Under the pieces are notes generated by a model. It was not told the DNA's origin. It saw only the letters and a list, made by a program, of their open reading frames with translations, and did no database searches. From Gammaproteobacteria bacterium (lineage in GTDB: Bacteria > Pseudomonadota > Gammaproteobacteria > Burkholderiales > Gallionellaceae), in contig JAHJBC010000006.1 in NCBI GenBank assembly GCA_018813765.1, positions 124,001-188,000 on the forward strand: a stretch of 64,000 nucleotides of DNA, in the 5' to 3' direction. Position 1 is the first letter of the stretch; the number at the start of each line of letters is the position of its first letter. Made by a program: the position numbers and the translations under genes. Positions 36,376 to 44,854 of this stretch are shown here, piece after piece.

Positions 36376-38202
36376 GTGGACTCAATCAACTTTTCATTTT
36401 CAGACACGATCGCCGGCTATGTGGTGCAGAGCGAGAAAGACTCTGACACCTTTTCGGTCAAGACCTCAGACGACCGGGTTTTCGTCGTCAAGCTCGGACC
36501 CAATTCCTACGCATGGATTGCCAACAACCTGAATGAGCCGCGCCAATGGTGCGCGGAACAGATGCGCAGCATGCTGGTGCCGGGGCGATTCCTGTTCGTC
36601 TACGGCACTTTCTATCATGAGGGGGGCGGTTTCAATTTTGTGGCGCAGTATCTGGTGTTCCCCGGCCACAAGCCGGATGAATACGACTTCGAGAAACGCG
36701 ACTGGTGGGTGAGACAGATCCGCGCATTGGGCGATTTCTATCTGCGTGCCCAGTTCGGCGAAACCGAAGTCAATTACGACAACTACCGCACCACGATCAA
36801 GGTGACCGGGGAAAAGGACAAGGACCATTACCGGCAGGAGACCGACACCATCTCGCGCCTGGTCTACGGTTTTGCCAGCGCCTACATGCTGACCGGCGAC
36901 GATCGTTTCCTGGACGGGGCGGAGAAAGGCACCGAATACCTGCGCGAGCACATGCGCTTCGTCGACCTGGACGAGAACCTCGTCTACTGGTATCACGGCA
37001 TCGATGTGGAAGGCCGGCGCGAAACCAAGATTTTCGCCTCCGAATTCGGCGACGACTACGATGCCATTCCCGCCTACGAACAGATCTACGCCCTGGCCGG
37101 TCCCACGCAGACTTATCGCATTACCGGCGACCCGCGCATCCTGAAGGATGCCGCAATGACGGTGGATCTGTTCGACCGTTTTTTCGAGGACGAGACGCTG
37201 GGCGGCTACTTCTCCCACATCGATCCCATCACGCTGGACCCCCGCAGCGAGTCGCTGGGCGAGAACCGCGCGAAGAAGAACTGGAACTCGGTGGGCGATC
37301 ACGCCCCGGCCTACCTGATCAACCTGTATCTGGCCACGGGCGATGCGCGCTACGGCAAGATGCTGGAGCAGACCTTCGACACCATCACCGCGCATTTTCC
37401 GGATTACGGCTGCAGCCCCTTTGTGCAGGAAAAATTCCTGGAAGACTGGAGCCCCGATTACACCCATATGTGGCAGCAGAACCGCGGCGTGATCGGCCAC
37501 AACCTCAAGATCGCCTGGAACCTGATGCGCATGTTCGGCGAAAAGCCGAAGCCGGAGTACGAGTCCTTTGCGCGCAAGATCGCCGAACTCATGCCCGCGA
37601 TCGGCGGCGACCCGCAACGCGGCGGCTGGTACGACGTGATGGAGCGCCTGCTGGCGCCGGGCCAGGAGAAACACCGCTTCGCCTTCCATGACCGCAAGGC
37701 GTGGTGGCAACAGGAGCAGGGGATACTGGCCTACCTCATCCTGCGCGGCGTGCTGGGCGATGCGCAATATATGAAAATCGCCCGCGAATCCTCGGCTTTC
37801 TACAACTGCTTCTTCCTGGATCACGACGAAGGCGCGGTGTACTTCAACGTGCTGGCCAACGGTGTTCCCTATCTCATGGGCACGGAGCGCCTGAAAGGCA
37901 GCCACTCCATGAGCGGTTACCACTCGTTCGAGCTGTGCTACCTGGCCCAGGTGTACACCAACCTGCTGATCACGCAGCAGCCTCTCGAGTTGTATTTCAA
38001 GCCGATGCCCAACGGTTTCAAGGACAACATCCTGCGCGTGGCGCCGGACATCCTGCCTGCGGGACGGGTCAAGCTGGAAAAAGTCTGGGTGGACGACGAA
38101 CCGTACAATGATTTCGATGCCGAACGGATGACCGTCAACCTGCCGAAGACCGAGCAAAGCGTGCGCGTGAAAGTGCTGCTCCAGCCGCAAAGGAGGCCAT
38201 GA
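36376..38202 (+). CDS. AGE-family (N-acylglucosamine 2-epimerase-like) alpha6/alpha6-barrel protein
   Basis: I chose the GTG at 36376 (608 aa) because GGAGG ends 5 bases before it; an ATG at 36364 contains that same site. The N-terminal 110 residues form a small beta-rich domain (FSFSDTIAGYVVQSEKDSD). The rest looks like an AGE/cellobiose-epimerase barrel: TISRLVYGFASAYMLTGDD, LGGYFSHIDP, ENRAKKNWNSVGDHAPAYL, GVIGHNLKIAWNLMRMF and WWQQEQGILAYLILRGV. Such enzymes epimerise or isomerise sugars. Its stop overlaps the STAS gene, and glgX is the next enzyme gene. Confidence 0.8.
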   Translation: MDSINFSFSDTIAGYVVQSEKDSDTFSVKTSDDRVFVVKLGPNSYAWIANNLNEPRQWCAEQMRSMLVPGRFLFVYGTFYHEGGGFNFVAQYLVFPGHKPDEYDFEKRDWWVRQIRALGDFYLRAQFGETEVNYDNYRTTIKVTGEKDKDHYRQETDTISRLVYGFASAYMLTGDDRFLDGAEKGTEYLREHMRFVDLDENLVYWYHGIDVEGRRETKIFASEFGDDYDAIPAYEQIYALAGPTQTYRITGDPRILKDAAMTVDLFDRFFEDETLGGYFSHIDPITLDPRSESLGENRAKKNWNSVGDHAPAYLINLYLATGDARYGKMLEQTFDTITAHFPDYGCSPFVQEKFLEDWSPDYTHMWQQNRGVIGHNLKIAWNLMRMFGEKPKPEYESFARKIAELMPAIGGDPQRGGWYDVMERLLAPGQEKHRFAFHDRKAWWQQEQGILAYLILRGVLGDAQYMKIARESSAFYNCFFLDHDEGAVYFNVLANGVPYLMGTERLKGSHSMSGYHSFELCYLAQVYTNLLITQQPLELYFKPMPNGFKDNILRVAPDILPAGRVKLEKVWVDDEPYNDFDAERMTVNLPKTEQSVRVKVLLQPQRRP

Positions 38203-38537
38203 TGCAAGTGGACGTGCGCGACGACGCCGGCATCGTTCTCATCGAGCCGACAGGGGACATCGACGGCAAGACTGCGCCGGACTTCCAGGATCAGGTGCTC
38301 GTTCGGGTGCAGCCCGGGGCGCGCATCGTGTTGAATCTGGCGCGGGTGCCTTTCATGTCCAGTGCCGGGCTCAGGTCCATGTTGCTGATCTACCGGGAGG
38401 CCAAATCCAGGGGCGCGAAAGTGGTGCTGGCGCAGGTCAACAAGGATATCCGCGGCAGCATGTCCGCCACGGGTTTCCTGTCCTTTTTCGTCGTCTGTGA
38501 CAGCGTGCAAGATGGCATGCGGGAAGCGGGAGGCTGA
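38202..38537 (+). CDS. STAS-domain anti-anti-sigma factor-like protein (RsbV type), first copy
   Basis: The 111-aa single-domain protein has LIEPTGDIDGKTAPDFQ and the phospho-site region VPFMSSAGLRSMLLIYREAK, with Ser before AGL as in RsbV/SpoIIAA. The ATG at 38202 lies 5 bases after AGGAGG; one codon earlier is also ATG. It overlaps the epimerase stop by one base and ends 2 bases before glgX, so it is embedded between two carbohydrate-enzyme genes. Its partner should be the HATPase kinase at 41141. Confidence 0.9.
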   Translation: MQVDVRDDAGIVLIEPTGDIDGKTAPDFQDQVLVRVQPGARIVLNLARVPFMSSAGLRSMLLIYREAKSRGAKVVLAQVNKDIRGSMSATGFLSFFVVCDSVQDGMREAGG

Positions 38538-38539
38538 TC

Positions 38540-40729
38540 ATGCAACGCATCGATACCCAACCTACTCACGAGTACCAGGGCTACCGGATATGTCCCGGCC
38601 AGCCCTTTCCCTTCGGCGCCTCGCTGGTGCCCGGCGGGGTAAACTTCTCGGTGTTTTCGCGCAACGCCAGTTATTGCGTGCTGGTGCTGTTCGAGAAGGG
38701 CGCACGCGAACCCCTGGTGGAGATACCTTTCCGCGGCATGTTCCAGAAGGCATTCAGCAACGAACCGGTGTGGGGTGAATTCCGCATCGGCAACGTCTTC
38801 AACATGACGGTTCTGGACCTGGATCACGAAGCCATCGAATACGGCTTCCGCATGGATAGCGGCCAGCCCAGGGCGGCTGCGGGGCAGCCCGCTTTTCACC
38901 GCTTCGACCCGTCCGTGGTGCTGATGGACCCTTATGCGCGGGCCATCGGCGGCAGGGATGTGTGGGGGCAGAAGCCGGACTGGCAGGCGCCCTACCCGCA
39001 TCGCTCGCGCGTGGCGTTCGCCGACTTCGACTGGGAAGGCGATCGCCCTCTTGAAATCCCGCTGGAGGACCTGGTCGTGTACGAGATGCATGTGCGCGGC
39101 TTTACCCGCCACCCGTCTGCGGGACTGGACGAAACGGTGGCCGGCACCTACGCCGGCCTGCGCGAGAAAATCCCCTATCTGAAAAAACTGGGTGTCAATT
39201 GCGTGGAATTGATGCCGGTGTATGAATTCGACGAGTTCGAGCACAGCCGCTGGGACGAACAGCAGGGGCGCTGGACCAAGATGAACTACTGGGGTTACAG
39301 CACCGTCGGCTTTTTCAGTCCCAAGGCCGGATATGCCGCCACGGGGCGAACGCAAGACGGCACCATGGTTGCGGACGAGCTGAAAAACCTGGTGAAGGAA
39401 TTGCACCGCAACGGGATCGAAGTCATCCTCGATGTGGTGTTCAACCACACGGCCGAGGGCAACGAGCAGGGCCCCACCATTTCCTATCGCGGCATCGACA
39501 ACGCCACCTACTACATGCTCACCCCGGAGGGGCATTACTACAACTTCAGCGGCACCGGAAATACGCTCAACTGCAACAACCCCATCGTGCGCGACATGGT
39601 GATCGATGCATTGCGCTACTGGGCATCGCAATACCACATCGACGGCTTCCGTTTCGATCTGGCTTCCATCCTGAGCCGTGACCAATGGGGCGGCCCGATG
39701 GCTAATCCGCCGTTGCTGGAGGCGCTGGCCTTCGACCCGATACTGGGCAAGTGCAAGCTGATCGCCGAGGCCTGGGATGCGGGCGGGCTGTACCAGGTCG
39801 GCTCCTTCCCGGCGTACGGGCGCTGGGCGGAATGGAACGGCAAATATCGCGACACCCTGCGCCGCTTCCTCAAGGGCGATCCCGGCGAAAGCGGAGCCAT
39901 GAGCCAGGCAGTGCAGGGCTCGCCACACCTGTATTACGGGCGCAGCCCGACGGCCTCCATCAATTTCTTTACCTGCCACGACGGCTTTTGCCTGGCCGAC
40001 ATGGTCTCGTATAACGACAAGCACAATGAGGCCAATGGCGAGGGCAACGGAGACGGTGCCAACGACAACGCAAGCTGGAACTGCGGATGGGAGGGCCCCA
40101 CGGAGGATGTTTCCATCCTGTCCTTGCGCGAGCGCCAGATGAAAAACGCCATGGCCATGCTGCTGGTCAGCCAGGGCGTGCCCATGATCCTGATGGGCGA
40201 CGAGTTCGGCCAGAGCAAGCAGGGTAACAACAACACCTATTGCCATGACAACGAGATCAACTGGCTGGATTGGTCGCTCAAGCAACGCAATGCCGACTAC
40301 CACCGCTTTGTCAGGAACATGATCGCCTTCCGCCACGCGCACCCGGTGTTGCGCAGCAAGGATCACCTGCGCAACACCGACTATGTGGGCAGCGGATACA
40401 GCGATATCTCCTGGCATGGCACACGGGCATGGCAACCGGACTGGGGCGGCAGGGTGCTCGCTTTCATGCTGTGCGGACGTCACGCCAAAGGCGGGATGAG
40501 TGAGGACGATTATATTTATGTGGCGATGAACATGTATTGGGATGCTCTGCCTTTCGAGATACCGCGCCTGCCGGAGGGGTCGCGCTGGCATGTCTCCGTC
40601 AATACTGGCATGCCGACGCCGCAGGACATATTCGAGCCCGGCAGCGAGCCGGAACTGGCGGATCAGGGCAACTGCCTGGCGGGGGGGCGTTCGGTGCTCA
40701 TTCTGGTGGGCAGGTCTGCCGGGCCATAA
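38540..40729 (+). CDS. glgX: Glycogen debranching enzyme GlgX-type (GH13)
   Basis: This GH13 isoamylase-type enzyme hydrolyses alpha-1,6 branches of glycogen or limit dextrins. The 729-aa protein has an N-terminal CBM48 (GASLVPGGVNFSVFSRNAS), then VYEMHVRGFTRHPS, ILDVVFNHTAEGNE, catalytic nucleophile in DGFRFDLASIL (near residue 372), acid/base in LIAEAWDAGG (near 407) and FTCHDGFCLADMV (near 478). The catalytic set is intact. No glgB/glgP/glgA is nearby; instead it sits inside a partner-switching gene set. Confidence 0.93.
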   Translation: MQRIDTQPTHEYQGYRICPGQPFPFGASLVPGGVNFSVFSRNASYCVLVLFEKGAREPLVEIPFRGMFQKAFSNEPVWGEFRIGNVFNMTVLDLDHEAIEYGFRMDSGQPRAAAGQPAFHRFDPSVVLMDPYARAIGGRDVWGQKPDWQAPYPHRSRVAFADFDWEGDRPLEIPLEDLVVYEMHVRGFTRHPSAGLDETVAGTYAGLREKIPYLKKLGVNCVELMPVYEFDEFEHSRWDEQQGRWTKMNYWGYSTVGFFSPKAGYAATGRTQDGTMVADELKNLVKELHRNGIEVILDVVFNHTAEGNEQGPTISYRGIDNATYYMLTPEGHYYNFSGTGNTLNCNNPIVRDMVIDALRYWASQYHIDGFRFDLASILSRDQWGGPMANPPLLEALAFDPILGKCKLIAEAWDAGGLYQVGSFPAYGRWAEWNGKYRDTLRRFLKGDPGESGAMSQAVQGSPHLYYGRSPTASINFFTCHDGFCLADMVSYNDKHNEANGEGNGDGANDNASWNCGWEGPTEDVSILSLRERQMKNAMAMLLVSQGVPMILMGDEFGQSKQGNNNTYCHDNEINWLDWSLKQRNADYHRFVRNMIAFRHAHPVLRSKDHLRNTDYVGSGYSDISWHGTRAWQPDWGGRVLAFMLCGRHAKGGMSEDDYIYVAMNMYWDALPFEIPRLPEGSRWHVSVNTGMPTPQDIFEPGSEPELADQGNCLAGGRSVLILVGRSAGP

Positions 40730-40805
40730 TCATGCACGCAGTCGGCCCCAGAACGGGCCGGAGCGGCTGGGACGTAATTGCAACTTGATAAAAAAGGAGA
40801 TAGTC

Positions 40806-41129
40806 ATGGGATTCAGCATTTCGGTAGAGGGAGGCCAGGGAGAGGCCACCATCAAGTTGGTGGGTGAACTGGATGCCGCCGCTGCACCCCAGTTCAAGGA
40901 AGCGATCGAGAAGTTGGCCGTGGACAAGCCGCAGCGCTTGATACTGCACATGGATCAGCTTGAGTTCATGGCCAGTGCGGGCCTGCGGGTGCTGATCTTC
41001 GCCCGCCAGAAAATGGGGGCCGACGTCTCGCTCTACGTGATTGGCAGTCGCGGCCCGGTCCTGAACACCCTGAAGATGAGCGGCTTCCATCACAGCGTCT
41101 ATCTTCAGGACACCTACGCGCCAGAGTGA
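40806..41129 (+). CDS. STAS-domain anti-anti-sigma factor-like protein, second copy
   Basis: The 107-aa protein has KLVGELDAAAAPQFKEAIEK and LEFMASAGLRVLIFARQKMG, with the phosphorylatable Ser in ASAGL, as in RsbV. It has a strong AAGGAG site. It differs considerably from the STAS protein at 38202, so the two are paralogues with possibly distinct partners. The kinase-like gene begins 11 bases after its stop. Confidence 0.92.
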   Translation: MGFSISVEGGQGEATIKLVGELDAAAAPQFKEAIEKLAVDKPQRLILHMDQLEFMASAGLRVLIFARQKMGADVSLYVIGSRGPVLNTLKMSGFHHSVYLQDTYAPE

Positions 41130-41140
41130 TCGGCAGCGTC

Positions 41141-41566
41141 ATGGACAAGCTCACGCTGCCTGCCGTGCTGGCTTCTCTCGCGGAGCTTCGCCGCTACGCG
41201 CGGGAAGCGGCTGCCGCTGCCGGTATTGAAGAGGAACGCTCCTATCAACTGCAACTGGCGGTGGATGAGATCGCCACCAACATCATTTCCTACGGCTACA
41301 AGGACGCAGGCCCGATGGCGCAGATCGTGATCGGCGGCGAGATCACGGCTGATGTCCTCATCATTACCCTGGAAGACCATGCACCCGCCTTCGATCCCCG
41401 CACCAGACAGATGCCGGATGACGACGAACTGAGCAAGCCGCTGGAAGAGCGGACCATCGGCGGGCTGGGAATTTATCTCGCCATGGAGGGCGTGGACCGC
41501 TTCGACTACCGTCGCGAGGGGGAGCGAAATCTCAACATCTTCGAGATGCGGAGGCGAAATGGTTGA
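41141..41566 (+). CDS. RsbW-type anti-sigma/serine kinase (HATPase_c_2)
   Basis: The 141-aa protein shows the GHKL ATPase motifs QLAVDEIATNIISYGY (N-box), LEDHAPAFDP (G1) and GGLGIYLAMEGVDRFDY (G2), as in RsbW/SpoIIAB. It would phosphorylate a STAS partner and sequester its target. A GTG at 41126 overlaps the STAS stop; I prefer the ATG at 41141. No sigma factor is encoded in the cluster, so the final target is unknown. Confidence 0.9.
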   Translation: MDKLTLPAVLASLAELRRYAREAAAAAGIEEERSYQLQLAVDEIATNIISYGYKDAGPMAQIVIGGEITADVLIITLEDHAPAFDPRTRQMPDDDELSKPLEERTIGGLGIYLAMEGVDRFDYRREGERNLNIFEMRRRNG

Positions 41567-41689
41567 ATGCAACGCCACCCCTTCCGCAAATATCCATGGC
41601 CTCATTCCCGCTCTGATGCGAGCACGGGAAAAACAGCGGACGCAATACCCGCCTTTGCGCATATGGCGATTATTTTCCGGCGCGCGACC

Positions 41690-44125
41690 ATGAAGCCAAA
41701 ATCCATCAAGGTCAAGATTTTGCTGGCACTGCTGGCCGTGTCGCTGCTGCCGCTGTTTCTGTTCGTGGTGATCAGCCGCATCGGCATGGTAGAGGTAGGG
41801 GACCGAGTCAAGACCACTCTCATCAGAGAAGCCGAGGAGAGGTTGGAACAGCTGGCCGAGGATCAGGCAATCATCGCCGACGCCATGCTCAGTCAGGTCG
41901 ATGCGGAGACGAGATTGGCTGCCCATTCCACCAGGATGCTCCTGAGGGCGCGGTCCGTCGGTGCCGATTCCGCAGCGAAAGCACCGGATGACCAGTTTGC
42001 GAGCTTAAGCTATTCCATTCCTCCTGCCATGTCCTTCGCCACCGCACAGTTCGAACTGGCCAAGTACGGCGCGCAGAACAAGCATGGCCCGCTGGAAGAG
42101 GTGTTCTCCCTCGTCCGGAGGGGCGATTCGAAACTGAGTGCGATCTATTTCGGCACTGCGTCCGGCATCCTCCTCGCATCCCCCAAGATCGTCGAGAAAC
42201 AAGGTGTGCTGGAGTTCAACCTCGACGCTGCATTTGCGGCGCAACTAAACAACGGCGCCATCACCACTCCACTTTGGGATGCGTTCCGGCAGAACCGGGT
42301 GACGCTGTCGCGACAATCCAGAGTGTCCCCCATGACGCGCGGCAAGTGGCTGGTAACGGACAGCGAGACTGAGCGAATCTTCTTAGTGCGGCAGGCTGTG
42401 CGCGGTCTGGATGTGTACCGGGAATACGATCCGAGAATCCGCGCCTGGTATCTCCACGCAGCCGACCGGGAAGGGGTTATCTGGACCAAGTATGCCGACT
42501 GGAACAGTCCCGGACATCACTTGTTCAGTCTCGACGCGGGGCTGGCCCTTGAAACGGGTGGCAAGGCATCCCCCAACCTTGTTCAGGCCTTCGCGAGTCA
42601 ACACATCACCCTCGGCGCAGCCAGTACGATCACTCTGCAGAAGAAAGGTAAATGGAGACTGCAGGATGCGAACGGCAGGAATTACGAGATCAGGGAAGAG
42701 CAGGGCGTGCTGAATGTCTACAACATCGACATCCTGACCTGCACCCTGGCCGTGCCGACTCCGCAAGGGAAACTTGCAGGCGTGGTCGGACTGGACGTCC
42801 CCATGAACGTCATCAGCGGGCGCATCCTCCACACGCCCGAAATGACATCGGGCTACGCCTTTCTTCTGAACGAACAAGGCGAACTCATCGAGCAGGAAAG
42901 ATCCGACATGTTCATCCCGGAGGCCGGCAGCGACATCCGCCGCAAGATGACCGCCGGCGGTTCCGGGTTCGGGTTCGACGCCGACAGAGCTGCCTATGTG
43001 TTTTACGCACCCATCCGCTCCATCCGCTCAGCCGACGGCAAATCGTTCTGGAGCGTCGGGATATCCATGCCGCAAGCGGAGATCACGCGGCTCGCCGACG
43101 ACATCCAGCAGTTCATGGCTCTCGTGCTCAATGTGCTGGTAGGCATTCTTGCAGTCATGTTTCTCATCGTGATCTACGCTGCCGCCCGCGTGTCCAAGGG
43201 GATCACCGGACCCATACTGGAACTCGATGCGGGCGCCATGCGCATCGGCAGCGGTGATCTCGACTACACACTGGAGGTGAAGACCGGCGACGAGATCGAA
43301 GAGCTGGCCAACGCCTTCAACCAGATGACTGGCGATCTCAAGACCTACATCAGGAACCTCAAGGAAACCACCGCCGAGAAAGAGCGTTTCGCAAGCGAGC
43401 TCAGGGTGGCCCACGAGATCCAGATGAGCTTTCTCAAGAAGATATTCCCGCCCTTCCCGGACAGGAGCGAGATATCCCTGTATGCCACTCTCGAACCGGC
43501 ACGGGAGGTGGGCGGTGACCTTTACGACTTCGCGCTGGTGGACGAGAACCAGTTGTTCTTTTACATCGGCGATGTGTCGGACAAGGGAGTGCCGGCATCT
43601 CTTGTGATGGCCATGACCATGACCCTCATGAAGCGCGCGAGCCACCAGCCCGGCATCACCCCTGCAGAGGTATTGCGCCAGGTGAACAATGCGCTGGCGG
43701 AAGATAACCAGAACGCGATGTTCGTCACCCTGTTTATCGGATTGTTGAACCTGAAAACCGGAGAGCTATGCTTCTCCAACGCCGGCCACAACCCGCCCCT
43801 GATTCTCAGCGCAGATGGACGCTGCCGCTACCTGCAACTGCCTGACGGTCTGGTGCTTGGGGTGCTCACCGATACCCCGTACAGCGATGACCGCGTGCAG
43901 CTTGAACCGGGAGACATGATCGTGACCTACACGGACGGCGTGACCGAGGCCATGAATACCCGGCGGGCCTTGTATTCGGAAGAGCGCCTGCAAGAAACGC
44001 TGGTGTCCCTGGCGGGTGGTAATGTCGAGGAAACGGTTTCCGGAATCGTTGCTTCCGTCAAGAAATTCGCAGACGGTGCACCGCAGTCCGACGATATCGC
44101 CGTGCTGGCCCTGCGGCGAAACTGA
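41690..44125 (+). CDS. Membrane sensor PP2C-type phosphatase (Cache-HAMP-SpoIIE/RsbU)
   Basis: From ATG 41690 the protein has 811 aa: a membrane segment near 8-30, a large periplasmic Cache-like sensor (about 35-470), a second membrane segment (FMALVLNVLVGILAVMFLIV), HAMP, a helical linker and the SpoIIE phosphatase domain. The latter has metal-site acidic residues in VGGDLYDF, GDVSDKGVPASLVMA, YTDGVTEAMN and QSDDIAVLAL. It should dephosphorylate the STAS proteins in response to an external signal, completing the partner switch. The frame is open upstream to 41567, but the segment at 41690 starts a typical membrane anchor. Confidence 0.92.
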   Translation: MKPKSIKVKILLALLAVSLLPLFLFVVISRIGMVEVGDRVKTTLIREAEERLEQLAEDQAIIADAMLSQVDAETRLAAHSTRMLLRARSVGADSAAKAPDDQFASLSYSIPPAMSFATAQFELAKYGAQNKHGPLEEVFSLVRRGDSKLSAIYFGTASGILLASPKIVEKQGVLEFNLDAAFAAQLNNGAITTPLWDAFRQNRVTLSRQSRVSPMTRGKWLVTDSETERIFLVRQAVRGLDVYREYDPRIRAWYLHAADREGVIWTKYADWNSPGHHLFSLDAGLALETGGKASPNLVQAFASQHITLGAASTITLQKKGKWRLQDANGRNYEIREEQGVLNVYNIDILTCTLAVPTPQGKLAGVVGLDVPMNVISGRILHTPEMTSGYAFLLNEQGELIEQERSDMFIPEAGSDIRRKMTAGGSGFGFDADRAAYVFYAPIRSIRSADGKSFWSVGISMPQAEITRLADDIQQFMALVLNVLVGILAVMFLIVIYAAARVSKGITGPILELDAGAMRIGSGDLDYTLEVKTGDEIEELANAFNQMTGDLKTYIRNLKETTAEKERFASELRVAHEIQMSFLKKIFPPFPDRSEISLYATLEPAREVGGDLYDFALVDENQLFFYIGDVSDKGVPASLVMAMTMTLMKRASHQPGITPAEVLRQVNNALAEDNQNAMFVTLFIGLLNLKTGELCFSNAGHNPPLILSADGRCRYLQLPDGLVLGVLTDTPYSDDRVQLEPGDMIVTYTDGVTEAMNTRRALYSEERLQETLVSLAGGNVEETVSGIVASVKKFADGAPQSDDIAVLALRRN

Positions 44126-44161
44126 ATTTCATCAAACCTGAAAACCGCAGTTGAAGTGTTT

Positions 44162-44221
44162 GTAGGTGCGAATTCATTCGCACGATAATTCAGTGAGGCA
44201 AACCCCCGGCTATGCCGGGGG
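44162..44221. repeat. REP-like palindrome and CCCCCGGC hairpin after the phosphatase gene
   Basis: GTGCGAATTCATTCGCAC (inside 44162-44183) is a near-perfect palindrome of a REP type seen in many proteobacteria. At 44203-44221 CCCCCGGC/GCCGGGGG forms an 8-bp stem with loop TAT, a possible terminator lacking a U tract. Both lie in the 377-base gap 44126-44502, which holds no intact gene; only the remnant frame at 44237-44344 and the toxin promoter region are otherwise notable. Confidence 0.6.
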
Positions 44222-44236
44222 GCTCAACAAGGTTTG

Positions 44237-44344
44237 ACCTATACCGACATCAATCCGTTGGGGCCGGAGGGGGTGTTTCCGTCGGCGAAGGTGGATTTGA
44301 TGGTGCAGGTGTTGGCGGGGATTCGGAAGAGTGCGGTGGGGTAG
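44237..44344 (+). pseudogene. Possible gene remnant without a start codon
   Basis: One frame reads TYTDINPLGPEGVFPSAKVD and continues about 15 residues to TAG at 44342-44344. It has protein-like composition but no start codon or ribosome site. I do not recognise the family; it may be the tail of a deleted gene, or chance. Confidence 0.3.
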
Positions 44345-44463
44345 GGCAGGCCATTGTCTGCTGGCTAATGGAAAACATATTGATTTAAAGTGGTTTTGTT
44401 ATTTTCGGTGTGGCAGCAACACTAATATGGCTAGGTAAATTAAAGCTTGTGCAATTTTGGCCG

Positions 44464-44475
44464 TTGTATATACAA
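44464..44475. promoter_or_regulatory. Palindrome TTGTATATACAA upstream of the toxin gene
   Basis: A perfect 12-base palindrome lies 27 bases before the start at 44503. Its core GTATATAC recurs at 44808-44815, upstream of the antitoxin gene. It is a candidate operator for the ribbon-helix-helix-like antitoxin. Confidence 0.45.
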
Positions 44476-44502
44476 TGCAGGCCTATTCCGGAATTCATGA
44501 CC

Positions 44503-44796
44503 ATGAAACTCCATATTTCAGCAGCAGTTCGGGAAAAGCTTGCAAACAAGACACCGCCTGTGTCAGAGAGTGAAATCGTCCAATGTTTCGCGAACCGTAC
44601 GGGCAAGGATTTGATTGATACGCGGGCAGACAATATGACAAATCCGCTAACCCGTTGGTTTATTGCTGAAACTGATTTTGGGCGGAAGCTTAAGGTGGCA
44701 TATATGCCGACGGTTAACGGGATTGTCATCAAGTCAGCCTACGATCCCAATGATGAGGAGAAACGGATTTATAACAAGTATTCTCACCCAATTTAG
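44503..44796 (+). CDS. Small protein of the ADP-ribosyl-(dinitrogen reductase) hydrolase-like annotation group; probable toxin
   Basis: The 97-aa protein reads KLHISAAVREKLANKTPPVS, QCFANRTGKDLIDTR, TRWFIAETDFGRKLKVAYMP and ends with EEKRIYNKYSHP. Proteins with this pattern are usually annotated with that misleading hydrolase name and are paired with the antitoxin-like gene type found 58 bases downstream. I infer a toxin-antitoxin module; the biochemical activity is unknown. The start may be ATG 44503 or 44497. Confidence 0.7.
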   Translation: MKLHISAAVREKLANKTPPVSESEIVQCFANRTGKDLIDTRADNMTNPLTRWFIAETDFGRKLKVAYMPTVNGIVIKSAYDPNDEEKRIYNKYSHPI

Positions 44797-44807
44797 TATT
44801 TGCTCTC

Positions 44808-44815
44808 GTATATAC
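44808..44815. promoter_or_regulatory. Second GTATATAC motif, before the antitoxin gene
   Basis: The 8-base core of the palindrome at 44464-44475 is repeated here, 39 bases before the antitoxin start. Repetition ahead of both genes supports a shared autoregulatory site. Confidence 0.35.
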
Positions 44816-44854
44816 AGAAAACATTAGCCTAAAAGGCACACCAAGGAGACAGCC

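Noticed and set aside
36466-38190. 574-codon minus-strand frame opposite the AGE-type gene
   Set aside because: Shadow of the plus-strand gene, which has a good ribosome site and domain pattern.
38390-40591. 733-codon open frame on the minus strand opposite glgX
   Set aside because: GC-rich codon bias of glgX leaves the antisense frame open; the plus-strand product has a complete GH13 catalytic set, and the antisense peptide has no recognisable motif.
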